Shown here one piece after another: positions 14,401 through 24,078 of a DNA stretch of 64,000 nt. The notes under the pieces are model-generated. The model did not search any database, had not been told where the DNA came from, and saw only the letters and a program-made list of their open reading frames with translations. Each line of letters opens with the position of its first letter. Position 1 is the stretch's first letter. The translations under genes were made by a program, and so were the position numbers. The stretch comes from Pyrocephalus nanus (lineage: Eukaryota; Chordata; Aves; Passeriformes; Tyrannidae). The stretch covers positions 13,258,709 through 13,322,708 of the forward strand of contig CM076263.1 in assembly GCA_038380795.1 (NCBI GenBank). Direction: 5' to 3'.

Positions 14401-17400
14401 GGAACTGGGCTACAGCATTCAGAAGCATTCAGGATTCAGAAGTATTCTGTCAAAGTTGTCTTTTCCAACTGTGGAAGACAGACAAGAATTTCTCTTGAGC
14501 ACTGCTGTAGCGCTGATCAGTCACACAGGGGCACCCAAGCAACTTGCTGCTTCAAGCCAATAACAACTTCACCTGAGGTCCTGTGTTCTCCTGGGGACAA
14601 CAATCACTGCTGCAGAAAAGTAGTCTTGTCCTTCATTTCTTGTCTGTCTTGTCCTTATCAACCAACTGCTACTTGAGATTGCCTCACCTGCAGGAAGAGG
14701 AAGGTGACAGTCAGGCTTAGACCTCAAAAGACAACAGTCCTGTGAGACTCCTGGTTTAAGTCATCTGCCACTGTGTCATAACCACATTCACAGGAAGTGT
14801 GGGGATTTCATAGCTGTACGTAAACGACTCACTGCTGCTAAAGTGCCAGAGCAGCAATGCTGAAGTGTTATTGCCAATTACTTAGGCTAAGCCTCTGTGA
14901 TTTTAACTTGTTTGGGTTTTTGGGGGGTTTGTTTGTTTGTTTGGTGGTTTTTGTTTGGTTGGTTGGTTTTGGTTTTTTTGTTTTGTTTTGTTTTTTGTTT
15001 TTTTGGTTGGTTGGTTGATTTGGGGGTTTTGGTGGTTTTTTTTTTGTTTTGGATTTTTGTTTTGTTTTGGGTTTTGTTTGTTTGGGTTTTTTTGTTTTGT
15101 TTTATTATTTTGTTCCGTCACATTCTCAAATTCCAGAAATAATTAGAAAGTTTTAAATGTTTTCACCTTTAGAAATTGCATGTGCCTCACTGTATGGGAG
15201 CATTATATTAGTCCAAAAGTTTTATGAAAAAGGACTACGATTGGATTGGAAATCCAAGGAATTGGAGTTAAAAACACAGGAAATATGAGATAAGAAGGGT
15301 AAAAATTACCCACAGACATAGTGGCATAGATATGTTTGGATGGGAGTATTTAGTCAGCAAGTGTCAGCAACCATCAACCACATAACCGGCAACCCCAGGG
15401 ATGGAGAAAATGCAGTGATTTTTGGTGAAAATTTTCCCCTCTGCAAGAAGACAGAGTTAGGTCTGCTGTCTGTATTGCAGTGCACTGCAACTCTTTTTTT
15501 CCCTTCTTCTTTGGTGATTTCTGTCCATCTATTTTGCTTAGCCAGTCTTAATCTGTAAGGGAGATATTTTTTTTTTTTTTTTAAGAAAGGCAACAACATT
15601 CCGGAGTACTAAAGTTTCATGCTAACAGACACATAATCTAAAACACAAATCAGGATAAAATCTCCTCAGAAATTGTGTCCATATGGATTTAGCAAAGATT
15701 TGCTGTTACTTGCTACAGAAACCTCCAGAAAAATGTTTATCAAATTTTGGAATACAACTGTGTGCCTACAGGATGGAACATCTTCAATGATGAAAATTCC
15801 CCAAGAATTACTATTGCTTTTATTTTTAAAGTTAGCACAGACTGAGGGCTAATGATGGAACTTGTAGTTTTCATTACTATCAGTGTATAAAGATATTAGG
15901 GTTCACATTTCTACAGGGGACTTTCTACAGGGAACAGCAATGAAGTCAGTAACTCTGAAACCTAATGACGAAGCCATTTCCATCTGTGATTCAGCAATGC
16001 TAAATTTAGAAGAAATAAATAGCTGCAGCAGAAATTAGATGAATGTTTAAGCTTGAACACAGTACCTGTCTCTTTTCATCTGACTTGTTACCCATAGATA
16101 AATTACTGCACAGTAACTTTGCAAAGTGTATCGTATCTTTTTAGTGGTGTTGATTCCTTCCATGTAGTAGATACATTTAATGAACATGTAGAATGTGACT
16201 TTATGTCATGATTATATAATTCAGTGCCTGCTAAACTCAACTGATAATTTCAGAGTAGACCTTTAGCAGCCCTTGTTTTTCTGACCCTTAATGTTACTGT
16301 TTGTGTTCTTCTACTTCAGTGCCCACTGTGAAACCAGAAGGGACAGAGCCTAAATGTCAGCCATGGGAGAAGGTATATCAGTCACAATGTGTGTGCAAAA
16401 TGCCCTATGAGTGTGGGTAAGTTCAGGCTCAATTTTGCAATCACATTCCATTTATTCAAGATCAATTACAGTTCTTAAGTCTTCAGTCCATAACAGAGGA
16501 GAAAGCTTTACTCATATGAGAAGGAGGCATTGTACTTTGCTTTACAGCTCAATCAATGTCCTATTCATCACTTACCTTCCCTGTCAGAACTGTCAGTGGG
16601 CTTTAGTACTGATGGAATTTGGTTTGATCACAAAAGGTGAAGGGATAATTTCACTTTATCTATGAAATAGAAGGAAAAAGATAAAATTACGTTTTCAGGA
16701 TTTAGAAGATGGAGTAAGACTTAAAAGAGATGCCTTTGGGACATAAATATCAAACCTATAAGCTAGTGAAATAAAGTAGATTTCGCTGCTGAGAGACTGT
16801 GGAGTTATGAAAGGCACAGTAATCTAATTTCATCTCACATTTATAGAGCAGTTTTCATAGACCAATCTCGTCACCTTTCCTGACTTCATGACTTGCAGAT
16901 CAGGGTTTATTGTTTTTTGTTTGATCTAAGCCTATATTCTGCAATAAAGTATGCAGAAGAAATAATGTAAGGAAGTTACATCACCTGGCGCTGATGGCCA
17001 GATGTACTAAAGAGCTCAGCACTCCAACATCTGGGTTGGCTTACATAGACTGGATGATCTCTCCTATAAAGTCATCACAAAGAGTGTGAGCTCTAGATGA
17101 AACCTGGCCAGGTTTATGTGACAGCAGGAGCTGGAGCAGTTTGGAAACTCCAGGATAACAGACCAAATTTGTCTTATCCATGTGTAGTAGGAGGAAGAAA
17201 CTTTGAAGTCACCTCAAGTGATTTCAAGGTAGCAGAACTTTCAGAGGAGCATGTGTACTTTTCTTCAGCCACATAGACTGGGAGTGCCCTGTCTGGTGAC
17301 TTTGATTTAAGCCAAAATTAGCACTCTTTTGAACATCTCAAAGTTAAAATTAGTGAGCTTATTTCAGATGCACATGTTATCCACTAGGCAGATCCCAAGG

Positions 17401-20400
17401 GTCTGAAGCCATTACCAGATTTGTAATAACTCTGCTATCTAACTATTTCTATCCTTAAACACCTAAATATTTTATATAATCTGGTCTCGCTCTTTTTCTC
17501 TCAATACTTATTTAAATAAGGCAACAACCTTTGCTGATTTATGGATGTGTTGAGGTTAGTTAGAATATGCGGGGACTCACAATGCTAGGGAAGACCATGG
17601 GTGGAGTCACAGTAGCCTTAGAAGTTATTTAGTTATTTGTTGAAGCTTCATTTATAATTAATCTACTACATGTCTGTTTCTCTTTTTTATAATTGTGTTT
17701 GAAATAGCAAGAAGAAAGATAACAGTCATTCCTGTTACCTGATGCCACCTTTTCACTCTCTTGAAATAACACATCTAATGATAGAAAGATAAATCATCAG
17801 CTGTCAAAGCAGAATAATCTTCCAGCCCATTAAGGCTGTAGGAGTAAGGCCTATAAGCAGATCTTGGTCCTTCCTCAGAGAGCAGAAGTAACTTGCTTTG
17901 CTGTGGCAGTGACTTTCAGCAGCAGCCTCTTCTCCGAAGAGAGCTGGGAACAAGAGTTCATGTGGGAACTCAGGAACACCATGGCTTTCTCCATCCTGTC
18001 AATTTCCAAAACACTGCCCAGGATAGCACAAGAACCCCAGAACAGGCTGGTGAAGCCTAATTTGTCCCTGTGGTATGGTGCCTTAGTTTAGATCAGTTCT
18101 CATCAGTTAGAGCAAGGGAACAATCTCTGGCACCAGAGCTGCTAAATCACTAAAGCAGCTCCTGGTAGACCTCTGGCAAGAGCCAATTCCTGGATAATTC
18201 CCAGGCCCAGCAGAGGCGTTACTGGGATCTGAGACCACTCTGGTCTGATGCAGTCCCCATCTTCTGGGAGCAGAGAGAGTATGGACACTGGCTACTATGT
18301 GTGAACTGTCCCTAGCAAAAGGAAGGAGTCAGAGAACAGCTGGTGGAACCATACAGATGGAACCTCAGTTTCCAGGAGCTAAGAACTGTCTCCACAGTGA
18401 AATATCAGATTTGATAATTTTTAAGTACTATCTCCTCTTTTTTCCTCCAAATTTATTTGCATAGTGTCTATGTCTCTCCTGAGAGTTCTTGGCCTGTGGT
18501 ATATTAAAACTTAGTGTCTTGAATATAATTTTAGGAAGTTAATATCATTCGCTGCATGATGAATTTTTTGCTTCACCAAAAGTTTCCTACTTCTCATTGT
18601 AGGTGAAAGGGAGAAGGTATTTGTGGACTTACAGATATTATTTAATTTCTCACAATATAAAATATTAGTGAAATGTTTTTTATTATCCTAGCCTTCTTCT
18701 TCAGGTAAAAATATTACATTTCTCACATTCACCTTTACAAGGATTATTCCTTGTCTGTAATAATTTTATTGCACTGCTGTGGTTCTCCCAGCCCTGGGAA
18801 ATATCCTTTCTCAGCAATGAGTGCAAATTATTAGTTTCTCTTCTGAGTGCAGATTCTTCATTCTTTTTCTTATGCATCTGAATGTGTTGATGCCCACTGG
18901 CTTTCTCCTGGTTGACCCAGCTATAGCAAATATTTAAAGAACTCTCGAGACAGTTTCGGGCATTGTACTGTAGTGAGAGTTTCGCAACACAGTCCATGAA
19001 CTCCTGGATTCATAGTTCAGCAGCTGGGTAAATCATCTCCCTTTCTTCTTTTGGGTGTTACTAAAGTGGTGCAAAGCAGGCAGATTTGTGCAAAGGTCTG
19101 GTCTTAATATTTTCAGATAAATTAAGCTGCCTTGTGTACGAGATTTTGACCTTAAAACTCAGATACTGAGATTGATCACTTGGGCAAGGAAAGAAGGTGT
19201 CTGAACAATTTTAAATATAACGAACAACTTAATTACAAATTAGTTGCTTTCCCTGGAACAAATTTTGTTCTCCCAAATTTAAGACTACATTTAAAGATGG
19301 AGTTTTTCTTATACCTCTGTCTGTAAAGATAATTCTTATATGAATCAGTGCTCCACTAACTCAGAGGCTGTGCAGCCACACGAGCAAACAGTATAATGCA
19401 TACAAATGCATCTGCTTCCTTTATCAGCTGCTTGGTGCTACGTATCCTTTGGGCTGTCCTGTTGCAGTGCCTCAGAATAAGAGGGTTAACCTCATTCTTT
19501 GTGTTATCAAAAGAACATTAAGGAAAATTTATGCAACAAACTTTATTAGTGATATAGTGGCTGGTATTTTGACTACACACAGCAGTTAAGGGACCTTTAG
19601 CAGCTGAGGATGCTAACTTAAGTGGGAGATGTAATATAGTTACTAAAAATATTTGGTCACAGGTAGGCGCATCAAAGTTTTCAGGCTCAACTAGTGAACT
19701 TCATGATATATTTTAAATATCTTCAAGAGGCACTATGTTACAGATAGTTTAAAATGTCTGTAAAGTGAGCTCTTCTAAGAGTTTTCAAATCACCTTTCAA
19801 AGAACCGTTCCAAAAGCTTGGAGAAGGCTCTTTTTCTTAGTGTCTCATTTATAGATCAAAACCCACTTCCTAATTCCCGGGGGGTGGAGAGGGGGAAGGG
19901 GAGCAGGGCAATGGGAAGAAAAATCACCTTAATGCTTGGCAAGCAAGTGAGCAAAGTTTGAGTCAAGACATTCTCACTAGATTTCCATCTTCCAAATATT
20001 TCTTCCCTTCTCGAAGCAGCCACTTTCACAGCGAGTTACCCTCCCCTTTCAGTCAGCTCATTAGGGCCACGTGTATGTACCTCATCAACCTCTCCTACTC
20101 ACCAAACACCTGTTTAGCTGAGACTGGCTTTCAGAACCGACCTATAAGACACTAAAAGTTTCTGTGAGAGTGTTTGTGAGCTCAAAATGGGGGCTGTGCT
20201 GAAAAAAAGGCTTCAGGGCTGAATTTCAAAGTTCTCCATCTGCCAGGAGCATCTCTGCTCTCTGGTAGCCTGTGCTGCCCCTTACCCATGGCTGTAAAGA
20301 GCATCCAGAAGAGCATAGACATTCCTTGAGCAAGACCATCGTTCTTTTGCGCACTCCACACAGATGCCACTAATTGCATTGAGAACAAGTGGAGAAGCTT

Positions 20401-23400
20401 GGGGCTTGAGATTAAAACACAGAAGCAATGGGAAAGTTTTTTTCCTCCCCTCCTACACTTGGAGTATAAACCACAAATGATGACAATTTCCTGGAACTGT
20501 CCCCAAAATAAACACAGTTCAAGGTTGGCCGTGAATTATTATTGCCACTTCTACCCACTCATTTTTGTGGGTGTAAGATTACTATCCACACTTCAAGAAA
20601 CACACCAGCAAGTTTCCAGGATAAATATTTTTAATGAATTTTTTGTGGAGGTTCATGTGTATTTCCAGAAATATCTTTGATCTCTGATGGTGAATCATAA
20701 GATTTTATTCAGTAAAAGCCGTGGTTTCTAAAGGACAGCATCATAAAGATCTTTAAGTATATTGTAATGTCTTAAAATCAAGAAACACTTGTAAAATATT
20801 GTAATATTTGTGCATATTCATATATATCATTATATGTATGAAAATGTTTTCTGTGTATGTATGTCTAATGTTCCTGCTTATGTCATAATGTAGAGAATAA
20901 CTGAGGTCTGAAGTATTTTTATCTGAAGTCTCTCTCTCACTGCTACTGAGGTCAATGGTAAATAGACAGTAATATCCCTGTCCTTTAGACAGGACAGACC
21001 TTGACTAAGGTGCAACATGGAAAAGGAAGAAATCTGTATTGTTCACATGTCTATGTCTTTAGTTCCTTGATGCACTCTTAGGATGTACTTCAGTGAACAG
21101 GGAAACTGGAACTGGACTCTGAATATTTTCCATTCCCTCAGCTCTTAAAAAGGGATGTCAAGACAAAGCACATTTAAATAGTGCAATCCCTTTTTTTGTT
21201 TTCAGTCCTTCCCTGGACACCTGTGCTACAGATCAAAGAACCAAGAGAAACATAAGTTTAACTGTTTGCAAGATGCATGCCTTGGAGTGCACAGGCAGAA
21301 AATATTCTCTCACTAATGCAGAAAACTGCAAAATACCCCAGGCAGCTGAAATACCTTGTGGATCGTGCCGTTCATGGGAAAAATGCAATGGTAAGAGATT
21401 CTTCACAATTGTAAGGAAAATGTTCATATGACCAAAATGAAGTCTTTATTCCCAGTCACACATTAGCAGTTGGTCTGTCCTGGTGTGGCATCACCAGTTC
21501 CTCCCAGAAGCACCGTGCACTGCTAAGCTGGTTTAAGCCATCAACCCAGTGTTTAGTGCCCAAAGACGGCAGGAATCTCCAACTATGGAAAACAAAACCC
21601 AGCAGAATATTGTAACATAGAACACTATCTGCAGAAATAGTGACTGACTCCTAGTCCCTGTTGAGTAAACATTTTGGTCCACTGGAAGTTTTGGGTGAAA
21701 CCCTTGCCCTACTCTTTTTACTTGTTTCTAGTTATAGGAGTCCTTACTGCCTACAGGAATAGTTAAACCTTTCCAGAAATTTGCCAAGCATTCTTCCCAG
21801 CAGTATCTTCTGGCAAGGACTTAAATGTCTTACTGCATGCTAGCTAGGAAAGCCAATTACTCTTGTTTGTACTTCACTGTCTATCCCCAGTTTCTCACAT
21901 AGTGATCAAAGGTGAGCTCTCTTCCCTCAGACAAAATAGTTCCTGTCTTTTGTAACCTGTCTGTAGTGGAAGTTTTCAAATTCCCTGATATATTTCCCCT
22001 GAGTGTCCTACACTATGTTGCATTTAATAGAGGGTTGCCAGGAATGGGCAAGATGTAGAAATAACTTAAGGGCTTTAAAAGTGCCCAAGCTAGAGGCATA
22101 GTTATTGTTATAATTTCAAAATAAAAAGGATTACTTGATATGAGTTCATCTGTTTTGTCTAATAGTTATTATTTTTGGCAGACAAAAATAATAACAAAAA
22201 AACACAAAGATAATCAAAACTGGCTGAAGCTTCAACAGAGACAAACATGAAACTGCATGTATGAAAATAAAGATATAGTTGTAAGGATTTGCATGATCAG
22301 TTTTTTAGTGTCCAGGGACAAATCTCTCATCTTACATGTTATCTGAGCTCTGGAGATGTAAATACATGAACCAGTTCAAGCAGTAACATAGAGAAATCTT
22401 TGAGTCCTCTTGAGCAAGCTTTTCCCACAAACATGATCAGCCTCTCAGAGCAGAGGAAGCCCAAGCAGTGCCCCTCTTGTTTCTACTTCTAGTTTTTTCA
22501 TAGAACCTGAGCATTAGCTGATATTACTGAAAGGATTAGGGAACGAGGTTAGGAAAAGAATCACAGAATTGTAGAAAGCTTTGGGTTGGAAGTGACCTGT
22601 AAAGGCCACCTAGTTCAAGCCCCTGGCAATCAGCCACAACATCTTCAACTAGACCACATTCTTCAGAGTCCCATTCAACCTGTCCTTGAATGTTTCCAGG
22701 GATAGGACATCCACCATCTCTCTGGTCAACCTGATTTGGTGTTTCACTACCCTTATCTGAAAAAATGTCTTCCTAATATCTAGTCTGAATATGCCCTCTT
22801 TCAGATTAAAATCATATGCCCTTGTCCTACCACTGTAGGTCCTACTAACAGGTCTGTCCCTATCTTTCTTATAAACCCCCTTCAGATACTGGAAGCTGCT
22901 ATAAGGTCTCCCAGGAGCCTTCTCTTCTCCAAGACAAAAACCCCGACTCTCTCAGCCTGTCGCCACAGGAGAGGTGCTCCAGCCCTCTGATAATTTTCGT
23001 TTCTTCCTCTGAACCTGATCCAACAGATCCATTTCTCCCTTATGCTGAGCACCCTCCAGAAAATTTCTGTCAGTCCTACAGTTTTGCTGGAAACATTTTA
23101 GTCTGGTTTTTTTTTGTTTGTTTGTTTGTGGGGTTTTGTTGGTTTTGTTTGTTTGTTTGTTTGTTTTTTGATGACTTGAATGCTATCCTAAGTGGTTTTC
23201 CTCTGTGTTTTTTGTTTAGTGCAATCCAACAGCTGTGTTTGTGATGAAGATGGTCTGTGTGAGGACGGAGGCATCCAGGTCTGCGCTGAAGTGAGCGGCT
23301 CTGCTGCCCGTCAGACCATGACTGAGTGTGAGGTTGGGCAGCTCAGATGCCAGGGCCAGACTGTCACCCTTGTCAGCATAACGCCCTGCGACACGCAGAG

Positions 23401-23407
23401 TAAATAA
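1601..23407 (+). CDS. C7: Complement component C7 (whole coding region, 18 exons)
   Basis: Secreted terminal complement protein. It binds C5b-6 to form C5b-7, which attaches to membranes and starts the membrane attack complex. Coding exons: 1601-1606, 1898-1953, 2504-2579, 3527-3668, 4473-4614, 5410-5548, 6196-6318, 7435-7678, 8315-8428, 8847-9013, 10026-10254, 10835-11006, 11377-11464, 12737-12869, 13642-13833, 16320-16416, 21206-21390, 23220-23407. They sum to 2,493 nt, that is 830 residues plus TAA; human C7 is about 843. Domain order: signal peptide (about 1-22), TSP1 (about 24-80), LDLa (about 82-119), MACPF (about 122-437), EGF-like (438-469), TSP1 (484-533), CCP1 (about 550-610), CCP2 (614-671), FIM1 (about 688-765), FIM2 (about 774-830). 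All introns are GT-AG and no frame break was seen. C7 rather than C6 because there is one N-terminal TSP1, and because of the motifs YGQYGG, RCFSGQC and CKMPYECG. Its 3' end faces C6. Confidence 0.96.
1898..1953 (+). CDS. C7: C7 exon 2: signal peptide
   Basis: Acceptor TTTTTTTCAG, donor CAG|GTGAAT. Encodes residues 3-20, a hydrophobic run ([18 protein letters not shown]) typical of a secretion signal. It ends in phase 2. This exon is too short to stand out as an open frame; it was found by joining exon 1 to the TSP1 exon. Confidence 0.9.
2408..2476 (+). repeat. Pyrimidine tract ending in a 45-T run
   Basis: From 2408 to 2476 every base is C or T, and 2432-2476 is an uninterrupted run of 45 T. 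It ends 27 bases before the acceptor AG of C7 exon 3 (2502-2503), so it also acts as a very long polypyrimidine tract. The exact length may be unstable between individuals or be a sequencing estimate. Confidence 0.95.
2504..2579 (+). CDS. C7: C7 exon 3: start of TSP1 domain 1
   Basis: Acceptor GGAACAG, donor CAG|GTATGA. Encodes residues 21-46 with the TSP1 start [16 protein letters not shown]. The two Trp residues in the W-x-x-(x)-x-x-W-S-x-C stretch are the usual C-mannosylation positions of complement TSP1 modules. Using the acceptor at 2503 keeps phase 2 from the signal-peptide exon; the nearby CTCCAG at 2512-2517 would break the frame. Confidence 0.92.
3527..3668 (+). CDS. C7: C7 exon 4: end of TSP1 domain 1
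   Basis: Acceptor TTGCATTCAG, donor CAG|GTACCA, phases 0 and 1. Encodes residues 47-93, including [11 protein letters not shown] and [14 protein letters not shown]. These carry the remaining TSP1 cysteines and the first cysteine of the LDLa module (FRCFSG). The YGQYGG string is characteristic of C7. Confidence 0.96.
4473..4614 (+). CDS. C7: C7 exon 5: LDL-receptor class A module
   Basis: Acceptor CTGATTTAG, donor CAGG|GTAATG. Encodes residues 94-140. The LDLa pattern [15 protein letters not shown]...ADEDRC is clear, with the acidic calcium-binding end; the usual SDE is ADE here. The end ([10 protein letters not shown]) enters the MACPF domain. Its length of 142 nt equals that of the matching C6 exon. 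Confidence 0.96.
5410..5548 (+). CDS. C7: C7 exon 6: MACPF N-terminal part
   Basis: Acceptor TTTTTGTAG, donor CAG|GTATGT. Encodes residues 141-187 with [19 protein letters not shown] and [14 protein letters not shown], the start of the MACPF fold. Its length of 139 nt equals that of C6 exon 55874-56012. Confidence 0.96.
6196..6318 (+). CDS. C7: C7 exon 7: MACPF, first membrane-insertion segment
   Basis: Acceptor CACCTTCTAG, donor AAG|GTATGT. Encodes residues 188-228: [16 protein letters not shown] followed by a charged, Asn/Ser-containing stretch. N-glycosylation sequons are N200-S-T and N223-E-S. The stretch after NSTW is about 16 residues shorter than my recollection of human C7, where it is Ser-rich. 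This exon starts with a codon other than Met and is not an obvious long open frame. Confidence 0.9.
7435..7678 (+). CDS. C7: C7 exon 8: MACPF signature exon
   Basis: Acceptor TTCATTCCTCCAG, donor GAAG|GTAGAG. Encodes residues 229-309. It carries the MACPF/CDC signature: [14 protein letters not shown] at 281-285 and the SLGG glycine turn at 290-293, the hinge at which MACPF proteins unfold to insert in membranes. Open frame continues upstream to 7339, but the pyrimidine-rich CAG and phase 0 fix the start at 7435. Confidence 0.95.
8315..8428 (+). CDS. C7: C7 exon 9: MACPF central part
   Basis: Acceptor ACTTGCAG, donor TCAG|GTAAAT; phase 1 on both sides. Encodes residues 310-347 with [19 protein letters not shown], the paired-cysteine segment of C6/C7-type MACPF domains. 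Homologous to C6 exon 50150-50272 (123 nt). Confidence 0.94.
8847..9013 (+). CDS. C7: C7 exon 10: MACPF second insertion segment
   Basis: Acceptor AATCTATAG, donor AAG|GTAAGG. Encodes residues 348-403: [20 protein letters not shown] and [17 protein letters not shown]. The Gly/Ala-rich part belongs to the second transmembrane-hairpin cluster of MACPF proteins. Its length of 167 nt equals that of C6 exon 49104-49270. Confidence 0.96.
10026..10254 (+). CDS. C7: C7 exon 11: MACPF end and EGF-like module
   Basis: Acceptor CTCTGTGTAG, donor CCAG|GTCAGC. Encodes residues 404-479. [13 protein letters not shown] closes the MACPF fold. Residues 438-469 form an EGF-like module with six cysteines ([20 protein letters not shown]). 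Confidence 0.96.
10835..11006 (+). CDS. C7: C7 exon 12: TSP1 domain 2
   Basis: Acceptor TTTCATAG, donor TTCG|GTAAGC. Encodes residues 480-536. [11 protein letters not shown] carries three Trp spaced as C-mannosylation sites (486, 489, 492), followed by [17 protein letters not shown] and the final cysteine of the TSP1 fold. Its 172 nt equal C6 exon 45024-45195. Confidence 0.96.
11377..11464 (+). CDS. C7: C7 exon 13: linker and start of CCP1
   Basis: Acceptor TTGCTTCACAG, donor AAA|GTAAGT. Encodes residues 537-566: a linker ([17 protein letters not shown]) and [11 protein letters not shown], the first strand of a CCP/sushi module. Confidence 0.95.
12737..12869 (+). CDS. C7: C7 exon 14: CCP1 (sushi) module
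   Basis: Acceptor TTTTCTTTCAG, donor CAGG|GTATGT. Encodes residues 567-610: [20 protein letters not shown] then KCGSSLQWQ and a final cysteine, the usual CCP pattern. An open frame starting with ATG in another phase overlaps it, but only this phase joins both neighbours. Its 133 nt equal C6 exon 43300-43432. Confidence 0.94.
13642..13833 (+). CDS. C7: C7 exon 15: CCP2 (sushi) module
   Basis: Acceptor AATCCATAG, donor CCAG|GTAAGC. Encodes residues 611-674 with four CCP cysteines ([41 protein letters not shown]). Its 192 nt equal the C6 exon at 42132-42323. Confidence 0.95.
13834..16319 (+). other. C7 intron 15
   Basis: 2.5-kb intron with no exon recognised. Its main landmark is the almost pure G/T tract at about 14907-15113. 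Open frames in that tract are low-complexity artefacts. Confidence 0.8.
14907..15113 (+). repeat. G/T-only low-complexity tract (GTTT/GGTT-rich)
   Basis: About 200 bases with almost no A or C on the + strand: GTTT, TTGG and TTTTG units with G runs up to GGGGGG near the start. It lies in C7 intron 15, so the pre-mRNA carries a long GU-rich stretch. Confidence 0.95.
16320..16416 (+). CDS. C7: C7 exon 16: start of FIM1
   Basis: Acceptor TCTTCTACTTCAG, donor TGG|GTAAGT. Encodes residues 675-706: [20 protein letters not shown] then CG, the first half of factor-I-MAC module 1. CKMPYECG is diagnostic of C7. The open frame is too short to stand out alone. Confidence 0.95.
16417..21205 (+). other. 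C7 intron 16 (largest C7 intron)
   Basis: 4.8 kb between the two FIM1 exons. No further exon or recognisable transposon copy was identified by eye; the open frames inside (for example 17864-18091, 18701-18997 on -, 19958-20155) match no family I know. Confidence 0.6.
21206..21390 (+). CDS. C7: C7 exon 17: end of FIM1
   Basis: Acceptor TTTGTTTTCAG, donor AATG|GTAAGA. Encodes residues 707-768: [37 protein letters not shown] and [11 protein letters not shown]. It completes FIM1 and begins the FIM2 cysteine pattern. Confidence 0.96.
22559..23070 (-). mobile_element. CR1-type LINE 3' fragment
   Basis: Reads on the - strand as a 5'-truncated CR1. The + strand starts ATCACAGAATTGTAG..TTTGGGTTGGAAG, the reverse complement of the CR1 3' end, and continues through the conserved CTCTCAGCCTGTC..AGGAGAGGTGCTCCAGCCC region. 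It lies in C7 intron 17, antisense to C7. The inner edge is approximate. Confidence 0.85.
23105..23169 (+). repeat. (GTTT)n-rich tract just before C7 exon 18
   Basis: TGTTTGTTTGTTTG units plus GGGGTTTTG, ending about 50 bases before the acceptor AG of the last C7 exon. It directly follows the CR1 fragment. Confidence 0.93.
23220..23407 (+). CDS. C7: C7 exon 18: FIM2 and stop codon
   Basis: Acceptor TTTTTTGTTTAG. Encodes residues 769-830: [30 protein letters not shown] and [10 protein letters not shown] followed by TAA at 23405-23407. This is the second factor-I-MAC module. In C7 the FIM modules contact C5b. Confidence 0.96.
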
Positions 23408-23681
23408 GATATGTTACAGTTTATTTTGGTTATTGCCAGGGGATATCTCAAAATGTGTTGGCTCTTGGGCAGGACATACTTTGAACCTTGCTCTGCCAAA
23501 TATAGGCTCTGCTGTGAAATCTGCTGCAGCTGATGAGTTCGTGCATCTGGTCAGCTCTGAATCAAGGCCTGAGGCCCTTCATTAGACAGAGATGTACTTG
23601 CCACTACTGCTCACAATAGAGCTCTTGCTTAGGCACCAGCCTTAGCACTGGCAGTTTTACTTCACATTTCCATCAAATTTT

Positions 23682-23687
23682 AATAAA
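23682..23687 (+). terminator. C7: Poly(A) signal AATAAA, proximal candidate for C7
   Basis: AATAAA 275 bases after the C7 stop codon, followed within 30 bases by GT-rich sequence. It would give a 3' UTR of about 300 bases. Confidence 0.55.
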
Positions 23688-23859
23688 TGTTGCAGAAGTG
23701 TAAGTGCCAAAGTAGCTGTTATAGTGATGGATTACTATGTCTGACATGGTAAATCTTGTTTTTTACTAAAGCCACACATATCCTTGCATTGAGTAGATCT
23801 ATATCAGTAAAACATATAGACTAGGCTTTACAGAGCAGGAGGTATGATTCTTCTCTTTT

Positions 23860-23865
23860 AATAAA
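23860..23865 (+). terminator. C7: Poly(A) signal AATAAA, distal candidate for C7
   Basis: TTTTAATAAAACAC about 453 bases after the stop, followed by CTACTGTGTGTTAC, a plausible GU-rich downstream element. It could be an alternative to the proximal signal. Confidence 0.5.
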
Positions 23866-24032
23866 ACACTTTATTCCTACTGTGTGTTACTCAGTTGAAC
23901 AAACAGTATGCCCAGCACTGAACCTGTTGTTGAGCTTAAAGGTCAAAAGAGTGTGCATTAGTAGGAAAGCCATCTTAAAGCAATGAGAACACGTCTATGC
24001 TTGCAACTTCTTTTGCACAGAACCACTTAATG

Positions 24033-24078
24033 AAAAATTGCCATTTTACATTGTCAAAAATTGCCATTTTACATTGTC
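24033..24078. repeat. Perfect tandem duplication, 2 x 23 bp
   Basis: The unit AAAAATTGCCATTTTACATTG+TC occurs at 24033-24055 and again, without a mismatch, at 24056-24078. Perfect identity suggests a young duplication. Confidence 0.97.

Noticed and set aside
14897..15146. Phe/Gly/Trp/Leu-rich and Lys/Gln/Asn-rich open frames on both strands
   Set aside because: Translations of the G/T-only simple repeat; no real gene.
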